A DNA stretch of 64,000 nt from Blepharisma stoltei. Lineage: Eukaryota; Ciliophora; Heterotrichea; Heterotrichida; Blepharismidae. This document shows positions 53,384-63,509 of this stretch, piece after piece. Within the stretch, counting starts at the first letter, position 1. The number at the start of each line of letters is the position of its first letter. The DNA lies in contig CAJZBQ010000020.1 of the NCBI GenBank assembly GCA_914767885.1, forward strand, positions 248,001 through 312,000. Direction: 5' to 3'. The notes under the pieces are model-generated. The model worked only from the letters and a program-made list of their open reading frames with translations, had not been told where the DNA came from and did no database searches. A program made the translations under genes and the position numbers.

Positions 53384-53878
53384 CTAAGGAATAGGATTAT
53401 ATCCAGCTTTATATAATTCAGGCTTACTCAATAATCCAATTGCCAAAACTAAAACGATAACTGAAGCTCCAATATATGATACTCCAAATAAAAAGAAAGC
53501 CAAATCATATCCATCTTCAAATTTATCATTGCATGAATCATCATCCATGATTAAATATGTCCCTACTGCCATCCATAAAAAATATAGGATTGTTTCAATT
53601 GCTAGTATGGTGTGATAGCAGTTTCTAAACAGCTTATTTTCTAAGCTGTGTCCACAAAAAATTTCTGTAAGTATAGTTGGTATTGAAGCTACTCCTAGAA
53701 TAACAGCTAATGCAATAAGCCACTCCCTCAAAGGGGAATCATCACAATTATCGTCTGTTGAAGTTAATACTGAAATAGTTACAATCATCAAAGTTAATCC
53801 ACATAATCCTAAAAGAATTAACAAAAATCTGGTCAATCTTCCATGTCTTGATAGCTCTGATCCTTTTGGGTCTTCCAT
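53384..53878 (-). CDS. Four-TM membrane protein, paralogue B, 164 aa
   Basis: Same design as its neighbour: STDDNCDDSPLREW, then IWMAVG-like YFLWMAVGTYLIMDDDSCNDKFEDGYDL, ending in a fourth helix. The tandem arrangement with about 300 bp spacing indicates local duplication. Neither paralogue has an IES. A tetraspanin-like layout is seen, but the CCG motif of tetraspanins is absent. Confidence 0.78.
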   Translation of the reverse strand: MEDPKGSELSRHGRLTRFLLILLGLCGLTLMIVTISVLTSTDDNCDDSPLREWLIALAVILGVASIPTILTEIFCGHSLENKLFRNCYHTILAIETILYFLWMAVGTYLIMDDDSCNDKFEDGYDLAFFLFGVSYIGASVIVLVLAIGLLSKPELYKAGYNPIP

Positions 53879-54373
53879 ATTTATTTTCTGATAAGTTTTC
53901 TTAAATAGGACAATTAGGTTTCATAAATGCACATCAGAATAATGGAGTGAGAGCAAAATTGTTAAAATTTTTTCATGTTGGAAAGTGATTGCGATCAATT
54001 ATTTTTTTGTTTATTAGCAATATCACATTTAATAATTATAAGTTGCAGTTATCTCCCACTTTTTGGGCTAACTTGTTTTTCTAAAATTATTCAAGTTTTT
54101 AAGAATTTCTTGAACTTAAGTCCTAAAATTCCTATTAAGCTCACCAATTTCCCCCTAATACTTTCTTTTCATATCTCTTTAAATTTCCATTCGCATAAAA
54201 CTATTTGATAAAATCCTACAAAAGGAAGTCTTCCTTCAAAGTTTTTTTTTAAAAGATAATTACCTTTGCTCTACTATTTTTATATACTTGGCACTTCTCA
54301 ACTACGTGTGCTCATCTTTCGCAACTTTCCAGAGAATCTGAACTCAGGACTGCTAACCATATGTCTTATAAAT
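53879..54373. other. Intergenic spacer, about 495 bp
   Basis: AT-rich. Plus-strand open frames here are hydrophobic by base composition and I do not accept them as genes. Confidence 0.5.
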
Positions 54374-54595
54374 TTATACTGATTTGTAAAATTTATGCAA
54401 TAGTTCCTGGATAAGCATTTTACCTTTAGCTCTAAGCCAGTTCCTAAATGCCAAGAGTCTATTTTTCATTTCAGTCTCAATGCTAGACAGGTCTGCAGTC
54501 TCCTTGAAGTCGCATGATGGTTCCAATTCACTATCATAATACTTAGACGATTCAAACGCCTCAGTTCCATACAATGTTAATACATGTTCTAGCAA
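54374..54595 (-). pseudogene. Orphan C-terminal coding fragment
   Basis: 74 codons with normal protein composition (FESSKYYDSELEPSCDFKETADLSSIETEMKNRLLAFRNWLRAKGKM) ending at TAA 54374. There is no ATG, and a TAA lies just upstream of the fragment. It may be the tail of a minus-strand gene whose upstream part is beyond the degenerate plus-strand region. Or it may be a relic. Confidence 0.4.
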
Positions 54596-54709
54596 TTATC
54601 CTCTTCTTTTCCCCTTTTACACCTCTTAGTGAGTGAAGCAGCCCATAAAGGCTCAAACAGAGATTCTAATATCACATTAAAAATGTAAATATATCGATCT
54701 ACCAAAAAA

Positions 54710-55930
54710 ATGAAAAGCACCAAAAGAAAGCAGCTTCAGGCTTCACCCATCACTCTAAACCCCAAAGAGCCAACTCAATCAGGTCTTACTCAAGCATAAA
54801 GAGACTTCTTCTCATTAAAAATACAACTCTCATTCACGAGACCACAAACACACTATTTATAAATAACTTTTCAAAATTTGAAACCTTTAACTGCAATGAT
54901 AGACATCAATACCAAGAATTTGAGCGAACAAATTTAGAAGACCTAAGAACTAACTGAAATTTCTGCATCCCTATCTTTTCAATTACTGCTGAACATCATC
55001 GTTTTAGATTTAACTTTGAAGACAATGCTTTTTACGAAAATAAAGGAAAATCTGAAGCAGAAGCAGAAATCTGGAGGCTGCTAAAAAAAACAACAATGAA
55101 GATCAACCTGGCTCTTCAAAAATCGTTTTTATCAACTGCTCCTCTAAAGCGAAGCTCCAAGGCAGAAAAAACCATCACTACTCGCTTTCTCCAAGAAGAA
55201 TGATGAAACCTACATTGAAGGATGCCTCACTATTTAAAATGATCGCACAATACCTGCATTTGGAAACAATAAATGAAAAGACTATTTGAACTTAACCATC
55301 TATCTCAATAGCAATTTTACAGCTGTTAATACTGATAAAAAAACATGAAAAATTATGGATATTGAGGAAACTAATGCAATTTTTGATATTGAAGGCTTTA
55401 TTGAATACTACCTACCTGGATGACTGTTAGCTTATACTATCAACTATTTCTGCGGAGGAGTTTCAACAATAAAAGCAGGGGCTGCAACTGACGCTGATGA
55501 AGGAGATAATTTTTATGATAATGACTGAGTAAATATGAATGCTGGAAAAGTAATTTCTATTGATCTAAGACCCCTGCAAAAATCAAATGAAGACACATGT
55601 AAGGAATGTGCTTTTATCGCAGCAACATGTGGAATGAAAAAACTGATTCCTCCAACATTTCTCACTCCTTCAAAATTTATCAGCCTATCTTTGGTAGAAG
55701 CTATGAACCAAATAAACGTGAATATCCGTGAATTTAAGAAAAAGGCTATAAAAAAATATAAAAATTTTTTTCGCAAACAATAATACTACGATGCACCTGA
55801 TGATTTATATGAAGAAAAAAAAAGAATTGAAAATACTACTTTCCGCACGAAATTGCAAGCGCTCTATTGCTATGCAGAATTGAAGAGAGATGAATTTATA
55901 ATTTACAATTCATGGAGAAAAGATGAATAG
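54710..55930 (+). pseudogene. Degenerate coding region of about 400 codons, frameshifted
   Basis: Protein-like sequence with UGA=Trp runs in three pieces: frame from ATG 54710 to about 54790, a second frame to about 55250, then back to the first frame to TAG near 55930. An internal TAA (about 55780) follows FFRKQ. Examples are GDNFYDNDWVNMNAGKVIS and TCKECAFIAATCGMKKLIPP. Neither intron-sized nor TA-bounded removal that I tried repairs the shifts. No family recognised. Upstream, CCTCTTAGTGAGTGAAG (about 54626) resembles a family-1 MITE terminus, so this may be a decayed germline transposon gene. Confidence 0.45.
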
Positions 55931-56174
55931 CATTGAAAAGATACAAGCATCTTAAAATTAAAAAGCCAATTGTCACTTTACAACTCATTGGATATTCCAT
56001 ATATATTTGTTGTTAAAAAGTTATGGCTTTTAACTCCTAATTAATTCTTCAGCTTTAATTTTTTAGTTTAACATTTAACAGTTAATAAAATGGATCAAAG
56101 ATTTGCAATTTTATTATTTTAAAGTTTACTTTTATTCTATGACAATAATGAGAATAAAAGTATAACACCTTAGC

Positions 56175-58354
56175 TTATAAATTATAATTATTAATTATTT
56201 TCTTTTCCAAAGGATGCTCATATAAATTCTCGTTTGAAGCTATCAATGGCTCTTCTACGGCGTTCATATCTTCTTCAACCATAACAAAGCTTAAAACTTT
56301 ATTCAAAACTCTCACGCTTTTGATCTGAATAAATATATAAAAAATAATAGAAAGCACAAAATAAATAAAACCCATTGCTTCAATTCCTCCATATTTGTTA
56401 ATACAAAAAACCAAGGAAGTTGTCATCTGAAAAATGAAAACTGAACCTAAAATTGATTTTAAACATATTTCTGGTATATTTTTTCCTGATGAATTTTTGT
56501 CAACATAGTGCACACATAAAATTAAATATTTATGAACACAAAACTATATAACAATTACCCTCATTGAAAAATAGATCAGACCGAAAAATATAATTAATGG
56601 GAAATAAATTGAATATGTAAAGATAATAAGGAAAGCGTTCAGCATGGATGCATATTCATAAGAAAAATTGAAAGTTGGAGCTTCTTGTGCTAATATTTTT
56701 TCTTTTTCTGTAGAAGCAATATTTAATTTTATTTTTGTTTTAACAACCAAAAATGGCTGAAATAAATCAAAGCCATTTACTATAAAAGCTCGTGATAACA
56801 AATAAATTGTAAAGAATCCCCCTGTATTTGCTATTGCTTTTGGCAATTCAGTTTGCCAATTATCTCATGATCCATTGACTGTTAAATCTGCAATGGTTTG
56901 TGCACCCATTGCTTGTAGGAAGAATACATAAACCCCCATAAATAATAAATATTTAAGAAGCCTGCTTGCTGTTTCTCTTGCTGTATTAGTACGTCTTTCT
57001 TTCTGAACTATATATATAGTAGTATAATACAACACTACTGCTTGATAAAAAATTAATACTAAAACAGGAAAATATTTTCCTATTATTCCCTCAATGAATT
57101 CTCTGCCTTTAAAATCTGGAAATAAATGGTTGACAAAATACAGAAAAGCAACAGGTGTGAGTACAACAAAAAACATAGCACAGAAAAATACCAACAAAAG
57201 CCATCTTTTTGTGCGCATTTCTTTATAATCTTGGTCTAAATTTTCTCATTTAATTTCATGTGGTGAAGGTGCTGTTTTTATTATTCACTCTTTCCCTTTG
57301 ACATTATTATTTAACCAAATTCTGGCATTTTCTGCTGATTTTGTAGTTCTAAACGTCACATAACAAAATCCAGAGTTCCCAGTTGGCTCTTTTGTCAAAA
57401 GATCTTCATATTTTTTTCTGTATTTTTCTACTAATTTTTCATAGTGAGACTGCGTCCCAATTATTTTTTCTAGTCATTTTATTTTCTTTGTAATATGACT
57501 ATGTGTTTCACCATATAAAACATAATGCTCAACTTTTTCCTTCGCATCTTCTAATTTGTTCTGGCATCTATAGAGCTTAGCCAAATTAGGAACGACATAA
57601 ATCGAAATTATATTATTTCAAAACTCATCTTGCAGTAGGTTATTTACCATAGTCCGGATAAATTCGCATGATTTATTTTTCGGCAGATCACTTATTTCAA
57701 GGACATAATTGAATAGTTGGATTTTCTATATAAAAAATACGCTTTGCTGAGCTTTGGTTGTAACTTCTTTAAGCACTCTATATGCTAGATAATAACCAAA
57801 TATAGAAAAAGGGATAAAATAAATTACAGCAGCCACCATATAATTTGGCGAGTCTAAAATATTTGCAATCCCTGATTTTTCAATTCCATCCTTATGGACT
57901 TTATTTCCTTGTGCATATATAGGAACAAGTACAATTACCCCAATTATGCACATTAAAAGTAAAATCTGGATGATTTTTCAAAGTAATGTTAAATAAAGAT
58001 AAGCTTCACCTCCGCATCTCTCATAAATATCTTGAAGTGATGTGTTTCAAACATTTATAAATATACCTCGCTAATTATTTCTTTTTATACTTATAATTAA
58101 GATTTCATTTTATTATTTAAAAAATAGTACTAACATGATATTAAATTTATTGAATTTATAATTATGGAGTTTAAGGTTTCTAATGGAGTATCAGATTCAG
58201 AAAAAATTGCATTTTTTGGAATAATCTTGGGATTTCTTGAAGTTATATGCTTGCTTCGAAATCTCTTATATACCAAAAATAAAGCAAATAAAATGCAAAA
58301 TATAAGAATGTTAAACCCAAAAGCAGAGATAAGGCCGGATAAGATTGGATCCAT
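56175..58354 (-). CDS. OSCA/TMEM63-type mechanosensitive cation channel, copy A, 676 aa
   Basis: The N-terminal TM (MDPILSGLISAFGFNILIF) is followed by two more helices. Then comes the cytosolic RRM-like domain (YVLEISDLPKNKSCEF, NSGFCYVTFRTT, APSPHEIKWENL) that is diagnostic of the OSCA/CSC1/TMEM63 family. The multi-helix pore part with TNTARETASRLLKY and QAMGAQTIADLTVNG follows. Many Trp are UGA (WNTSLQD, DEFWNN, KIKWLEK, KEWIIK). Two 15-nt introns (57726-57740, 56544-56558) and one IES (58062-58180) are removed. A tandem paralogue lies immediately upstream. Confidence 0.9.
56544..56558 (-). other. 15-nt intron 2 of OSCA copy A
   Basis: GTAATTGTTATATAG. Removal joins YFSMR to FCVHKYLILCV; position conserved in copy B. 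Confidence 0.9.
57726..57740 (-). other. 15-nt intron 1 of OSCA copy A
   Basis: GTATTTTTTATATAG. Position is identical to intron 1 of copy B (before KIQLFNYVLEISDLP). Confidence 0.9.
58062..58180. other. IES, 119 bp, only in OSCA copy A
   Basis: TA at 58062-58063 and 58181-58182. Removal joins SESDTPL to FINVWNTSLQD. Copy B reads uninterrupted here (DTPLMLLFKSVWNTS). Confidence 0.75.
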
Positions 58355-58540
58355 AATAAATTTATAGGAATTTTACATTAAATGATAAAAATACTTATTT
58401 ACTTTAATGATTATACATTTTATACTTAAAATGGCCTATATGGAACTAATTAGAGAATATTTTGTAATATCGAAAATTAATTCAAAATCAAATATTCTCC
58501 TTATCTCAAAATTAAAATAAATTATTAATAGCTTAAAATT

Positions 58541-61414
58541 TTAATCATTCCTATTAATAATTTCTTTTTCTAATGGATGCTCATATAAATTTCCCCCTGG
58601 AGCTATCAGTGGCTCTTCAGCAACTCCTGCATCTCCATCTATTCTCATAAAGCTTAAAACTTTTTTCAAAACTCTCACACTTTTAATCTGAATAAATAAA
58701 TAAAACGCAAAAGAAAGCACAAAGTAAATAAAGCCCATCGTCTCTATCCCTCTATATCTGCTTATAGAGAACACTAAAGACGTAATCATTTGAAAAATCA
58801 GAACTGAGCCTAAAATTGATTTTAAACATATTTCAGGTATATTTTTTCCTGATGAATTTTTGTCTACATAATTCACACATAAAATCAAATATTTGTGCAC
58901 CATAAACTATATAAAAATTACCCTCATTGAAAAATAAACCAGACCAAAAAATATAATTAATGGAAAACAAATCGAATAAGTAAATATAATAAGAACAGCA
59001 TTTAGCACCGCCGCATATTCATAGGCAAAATCAAAAGGTGGGGCTTCTTGGGCTAATATTTTTTCTTTTTCTGTAGAAGCGATTTTTAATTTTAGTTTTG
59101 TGACAATAACCAATAATGGCTGAAGTAAATCAAAGCCATTTGCTATAAAAGCTTGTGATAGCAAATAAATTGTAAAAAATCCTCCTGTGTTTGACACTGC
59201 TTTTGGTAGTTCAGTTTGCCAATTATCTCAGAAGCCATTGACTGTTAAATCTAAAATGGTTTGCGCACCCATTGCTTGTAGCAAGAATACATAAATTCCC
59301 ATGAATAATAAATATTTAAGAAGCCTGCTTGTTGTTTCTCTTGCTGTATTAGTTCTTTTTTCTTTGCTAACGATATAAATAATAGTGTAATATAATATTA
59401 CCACTTGATAAATAAGCAATATTAGAACAGGAAAATATTTCCCTATCTCCCCACTCGTTGAGCGAAAAAATTTTGTTGCTCACTTATGAAGGGGTTAAAA
59501 ATTTAATTGTATCTCTTTTGGATTTTTTTCCCTGCAGATATTTCCGATCAAGCATTTACTCTGCAAAACCCATTCCTGCAAAAGGGAAAATTTGCCCCGA
59601 GTAAAGACGCATGGAGAATTTAATAATTAATTTTAACTCAAACTTCAAGAAATTTTATTTGCAAATATTTAAAAGATAAAACCTTCTTTCATTTTTTTCA
59701 AAACAATTCATTAAAAATGTGAAGTTCCCTAAAACAATAAAATAGTCGTCATTATTTATATTTCAAATATTTTATAAAAAATTTCTTAAACTAAAAGTGT
59801 TTTCTTCGCTTATGGAAGCGGTCAAATCCCAAAACATTGGATTTTTCTAATGGTTTTGCATGCTCATGGTATAGAGTAAGAGTCCTTCAATAAATTGTCT
59901 GCCTTTAAAATCAGACAAAAAATTATTAACAAAATACAGAAATCCTGCAGGTGTTACCAAAATAAAAAATAAAATACAGAAAAATATCATCAAGCATCAC
60001 CTTTTTGCTCGTATTTCTCTGTAGTTTTGGTCTAAATTTTCCCACTTAATTTCATGTGGTGATGGTGCTGTTTTTACTATCCAGTCTTTTGCTCTAATAT
60101 TATCATGTAACCACTTTTTCGCATTTTCTGCTGACTGTGTAGTTCTAAACGTTACATAGCAAAACCCAGAGTTCCCAACAGGTCCTTTTGCCAATAGATC
60201 TTCATATTTTTTGCTGTATTTTTCTACTAATTTTTCATAAAACATCTGCGCATCAATTCATTTTCCTAACTCCCCCCCTCCGTGAGTGAACAAAAAAATT
60301 TTGTTCACTCACGGAGGGGGGTTAATTTTATTTTTTAAAAACATTTATATATAAATTTTATAAAAAATATTTTTTTTCTAAATTTAAAAAAATCCTAATT
60401 CGCAAAAATTGGAAGGCAAATATTAATTTAATTTATAAAATTTATGTTTTAAAGAGCAATCCGTTTAAAATTAAATAGAATTAGCTCTAGATTTTATTTA
60501 CTAATTATCATTTATATATCAAAAAATTTTTCCATAAAAAATTTTTCTATTAAAAAAATTTTTGTTCACTCACGGAGGGTGGGTTTTTGGGCAAAAAATG
60601 GTGATTTTTCTAATGGTTTTGTTCACTCACGGAGGGGGGGGAGTAATAGTTTTATTTTCTTTTTCGTTTGATGTGTTTCATCATACAAAGCATAATGCTC
60701 AGCCTTTTCTTTAGCTTCTTCTAGTTTATTGTGGGTTCTATAGAGTTTAGCCAAATTAGGAACAACATATATTGAAACGATATTGTCTCTAAAATCTTTT
60801 TGCAATATATTATTAACCATAGTCTTGATGAATTCACATGCTTTGTCTTTTGGTAGATCACTTATTTCAAGCACATAATTGAATAGTTGGATTTTCTATA
60901 TAGCAAATACATTTTGTTGAGACTTTGTAGTCACTTCCTTTAATACCCTATACACTAGGAAATAGCCAAAAATAGAAAAAGGGATAAAATAAATCAAAGG
61001 AGCAACCATATAGTTAGGCTCCTCTAAAATATTTCCAATTCCTGTCTCTTCAAGCCCAGTCTCATGAATTCTCTTTCCTTGTGAATATACAGGAACAAGC
61101 ACAGTCACTCCGATTAAGCACATCAAAAATAAAGACTTGATTATTTTTCATTGTAACGCTAAATAAACATAAGCTTCACTCCCACATTTTTCATAAATAT
61201 CTTGCAATGATGTATTTCAAACACTTTTAAATAAAAGCATCAAAGGTGTATCAGATTCAGAAAAAATTGCATTTTTCGGAATAATTTTTGGATTATCTGA
61301 AAATATATGCTTGCTTCGAAACGTTCTGAATACCAAAAACAAAGCGAACAAAATCCCAAATATTAAAATATTTGCTGCAAATGCTGAGATCAGAGCATAT
61401 AAGATCGGATCCAT
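58541..61414 (-). CDS. OSCA/TMEM63-type mechanosensitive cation channel, copy B, 677 aa
   Basis: Same architecture and nearly the same length as copy A: N-terminal helices, RRM-like domain (LEISDLPKDKACEF, GFCYVTFRTTQSAENAKKWL, IKWENLDQNYREIRAKRW) and channel domain. Two 15-nt introns (60896-60910, 58907-58921) sit at the same sites as in copy A. Two MITE-type IESs absent from copy A interrupt it: 60267-60643 (KIKLLGKWIDAQMF after excision) and an eroded one at 59444-59876 (FIEGLLGKYFPVL). OSCA proteins conduct cations in response to membrane tension; a role in contractility or osmosensing is plausible but inferred. Confidence 0.9.
58907..58921 (-). other. 15-nt intron 2 of OSCA copy B
   Basis: GTAATTTTTATATAG. 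Removal joins YFSMR to FMVHKYLILCV. Confidence 0.9.
59444..59876. mobile_element. Eroded family-1 MITE IES in OSCA copy B, 433 bp
   Basis: TA-bounded. The left hairpin end is degenerate (CCCCACTCGTTGAGCG / TTGCTCACTTATGAAGGGG). The right doubled end is barely visible (TTCGCTTATGGAAGCGG; CTAATGGTTTTGCATGCTCATGG). Still removed in frame (copy A alignment IEGIIGKYFPVL). Confidence 0.85.
60267..60643. mobile_element. Intact family-1 MITE IES in OSCA copy B, 377 bp
   Basis: TAA/TAA flanks. Hairpin end at left (CTCCGTGAGTGAAC / GTTCACTCACGGAG), doubled end at right. Copy A lacks it. Confidence 0.94.
60896..60910 (-). other. 15-nt intron 1 of OSCA copy B
   Basis: GTATTTGCTATATAG. Removal joins KSQQN to KIQLFNYVLE. 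Confidence 0.9.
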
Positions 61415-61458
61415 GATAAATTTTATTTTTAATACAATATCAAATTATTTATAATTTC

Positions 61459-63012
61459 TTATGGTGAAATATTTATATCATTTTCTGTATTAAAATGCTC
61501 CTTTAACTCAGCTGTTTTATCATTTGTGCTTAGAAGTGATTTATTTGGAGACTCTTCTTTGTTAAATAATTTATCAAACCCTAAAGCTTGTTTAACAAAA
61601 ATTTCTTTATCATTTTCACTTTTCTGTTTTAGCTTATTTCTGGCACTTATAGTTGCATTTAAGGAGGTCAGAGCTCTTCTATCGTCTTTTAAGATAGTTC
61701 TATTGAGGCGTGTTGATGATGACCGCGGACGATAAATTGACCTTAATTGTTCAGGATTCAGTGTGTCTATTCTAGTTTTTGTATGAATTACAAGGGTTTT
61801 TCCAAAATCTGGCTTTAATTCTCTCTTCCCCTTTTCTTTCTGTATCTCTTTGCTGAAATTAGTTTGAAAAGTGTTATTTACATGAATGCATAAAGCAGAA
61901 GAAGTTGGTAAAAACATTTTTGCGTTTCTTACAGCTTTTTTGTGTCACAAATAAGCATCTTTTTTGGAGTAATTTGTGTTTTTTCCTATTAAATTTCTTA
62001 TTTCAGTCGCTATGCAAAATTGAGTCACAACAATCAGCAAGGTTTTTTCAAAAAGTTTTTCTTTTGTAAGCTCTTGATCACACCCAAATCCTCCATGAGC
62101 TCCTTCAGTTTCATAGGGTTGAATAACCATAACGTCTCCAATATTCCAATTATTTATCCATTCCATATCTGCTGCTTGAAATATTCCTTTGACATTATTT
62201 ACTTTTTGAATCTTTTTTGTTTTAAATTGTTTACATATGACTTTTAAATATGGCAAAGCCTGATTTATTACATTTTGTGACTGCAAATAATGAGGTGACT
62301 CAAGTAATTTATACTGTTGTTGCTTTGCAAATCTATTTCTTAATCTTGATGATTTTGATATTTTATCATTTAATTTTATCTGTTCTTTGCATGCTAATAA
62401 GCACTCTTCTAGGCAAAATCTTATATTTTTTTCAGCTTTAAATGCATATCTTAAGGCTTTTTCATTTTCTTTTAATTGTGAAAATATTGCACATAGTCTG
62501 ACTCTTGATTTGCAAATATATCTAGATAAAAATATTTTTTCAGAAACAGTTTTAATTGAAGATTTTTTGGCTTTGATTATTTCAAGGCAATGATTTATGG
62601 AAGCTGCACAATCTTCTAGTAAGCCTAGTCTTTGTAAACATATTGAGCGATTGTGAGAGGTTTCTAACCTCCCGTGAGTAAGCAAAACTATTGAAAAAAA
62701 TAAACTACTTCTTGGAAAAATAAATCTTTGTATAAAATTTATAATGACAATTATAAAGGAATCTCTGGCTAATTTCTATATATTTAATTCTAAGAAACAA
62801 ATTTATAAGTTAAATAAAATTGATCGGAGTAAGCGAAAATGATTGTCAACCTCACTTCCTGCTGCTTGAAGAGCTTCCAAAATTTCGTCAGATCTAGAGA
62901 GCGCTTCTAAAGCTCTTTCAAATTCTTGCTGTTTTACAAGTTTTAAAGCGATTTTGTTGTATTGCTTGAGAATTAACGGAACTTCTTCTTCAGGGATTAC
63001 AGTCTCAATCAT
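61459..63012 (-). CDS. TPR-like helical-repeat protein, 462 aa
   Basis: The N-terminal helices resemble TPR units: YNKIALKLVKQQEFERALEALSRSDEILEAL and ETSHNRSICLQRLGLLEDCAASINHCLEII. They are followed by more helical pairs (EKALRYAFKAEKNIRFCLEECL). The C-terminal part is basic and Ser-rich. A 165-bp IES (62665-62829) is removed, joining DNHFR to LETSHNRS. UGA is Trp at KKDAYLWHKKAV. Ciliates have many such TPR proteins in ciliary and cortical assemblies; no specific role is shown. Confidence 0.78.
62665..62829. mobile_element. IES, 165 bp, shortened family-1 MITE
   Basis: TAA at 62665-62667 and 62830-62832. The left end CCTCCCGTGAGTAAGCAAAACTATTG matches the MITE end and its subterminal block. 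The core is shortened and the right hairpin is lost except CGGAG. Frame is restored by removal. Confidence 0.85.
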
Positions 63013-63509
63013 TTTATTAGAAAAATGTCAATTAGTTAGCTATATAAATCATTAGGTGAAGGAATCTCAAAGAGATTATTTTTAGGTTTTGACTATTTAT
63101 AAGCTTAATTTTGCTTTTATCAATAATTTTTGACACAAGCATAACTAGTTATGTTTTCTTTCAATAAATTTATCTTATAATAGCCTAAATGACTCTGATT
63201 TAAAATGAAAAAAGCCTCTGCATAGTTTCATTATAAATAAAGGTCATAACAATTTGCAAATTTTATTAAACTCAACATGAGATTTTCTATTTTCAATCCT
63301 AAAATGTCAATAATTAAAATTACAACAGCCCAATGATACCATTTTGATGATTTTCTAAGCGCTTATAAGAAATCTTAAAGATTCGAATTAAGATTCCAAT
63401 ATAAATATTTTGTTTTCCACAACAAGAGATTAATTAGAATAGGATCATCATAACGTTGTCATAAGATGGAGTAAGCAGGGTTAAGATTCGCTTATCATAT
63501 TAAGAAACG
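63013..63509. other. Divergent intergenic spacer, about 500 bp
   Basis: AT-rich between the starts of the TPR-like gene (-) and the ankyrin-like gene (+). It presumably holds both promoters. I recognise no motif. Confidence 0.5.

Noticed and set aside
53975-54208. Plus-strand hydrophobic ORF of 77 codons
   Set aside because: AT-rich, Phe/Leu/Ser-biased, with no homologue in the window and no supporting context.
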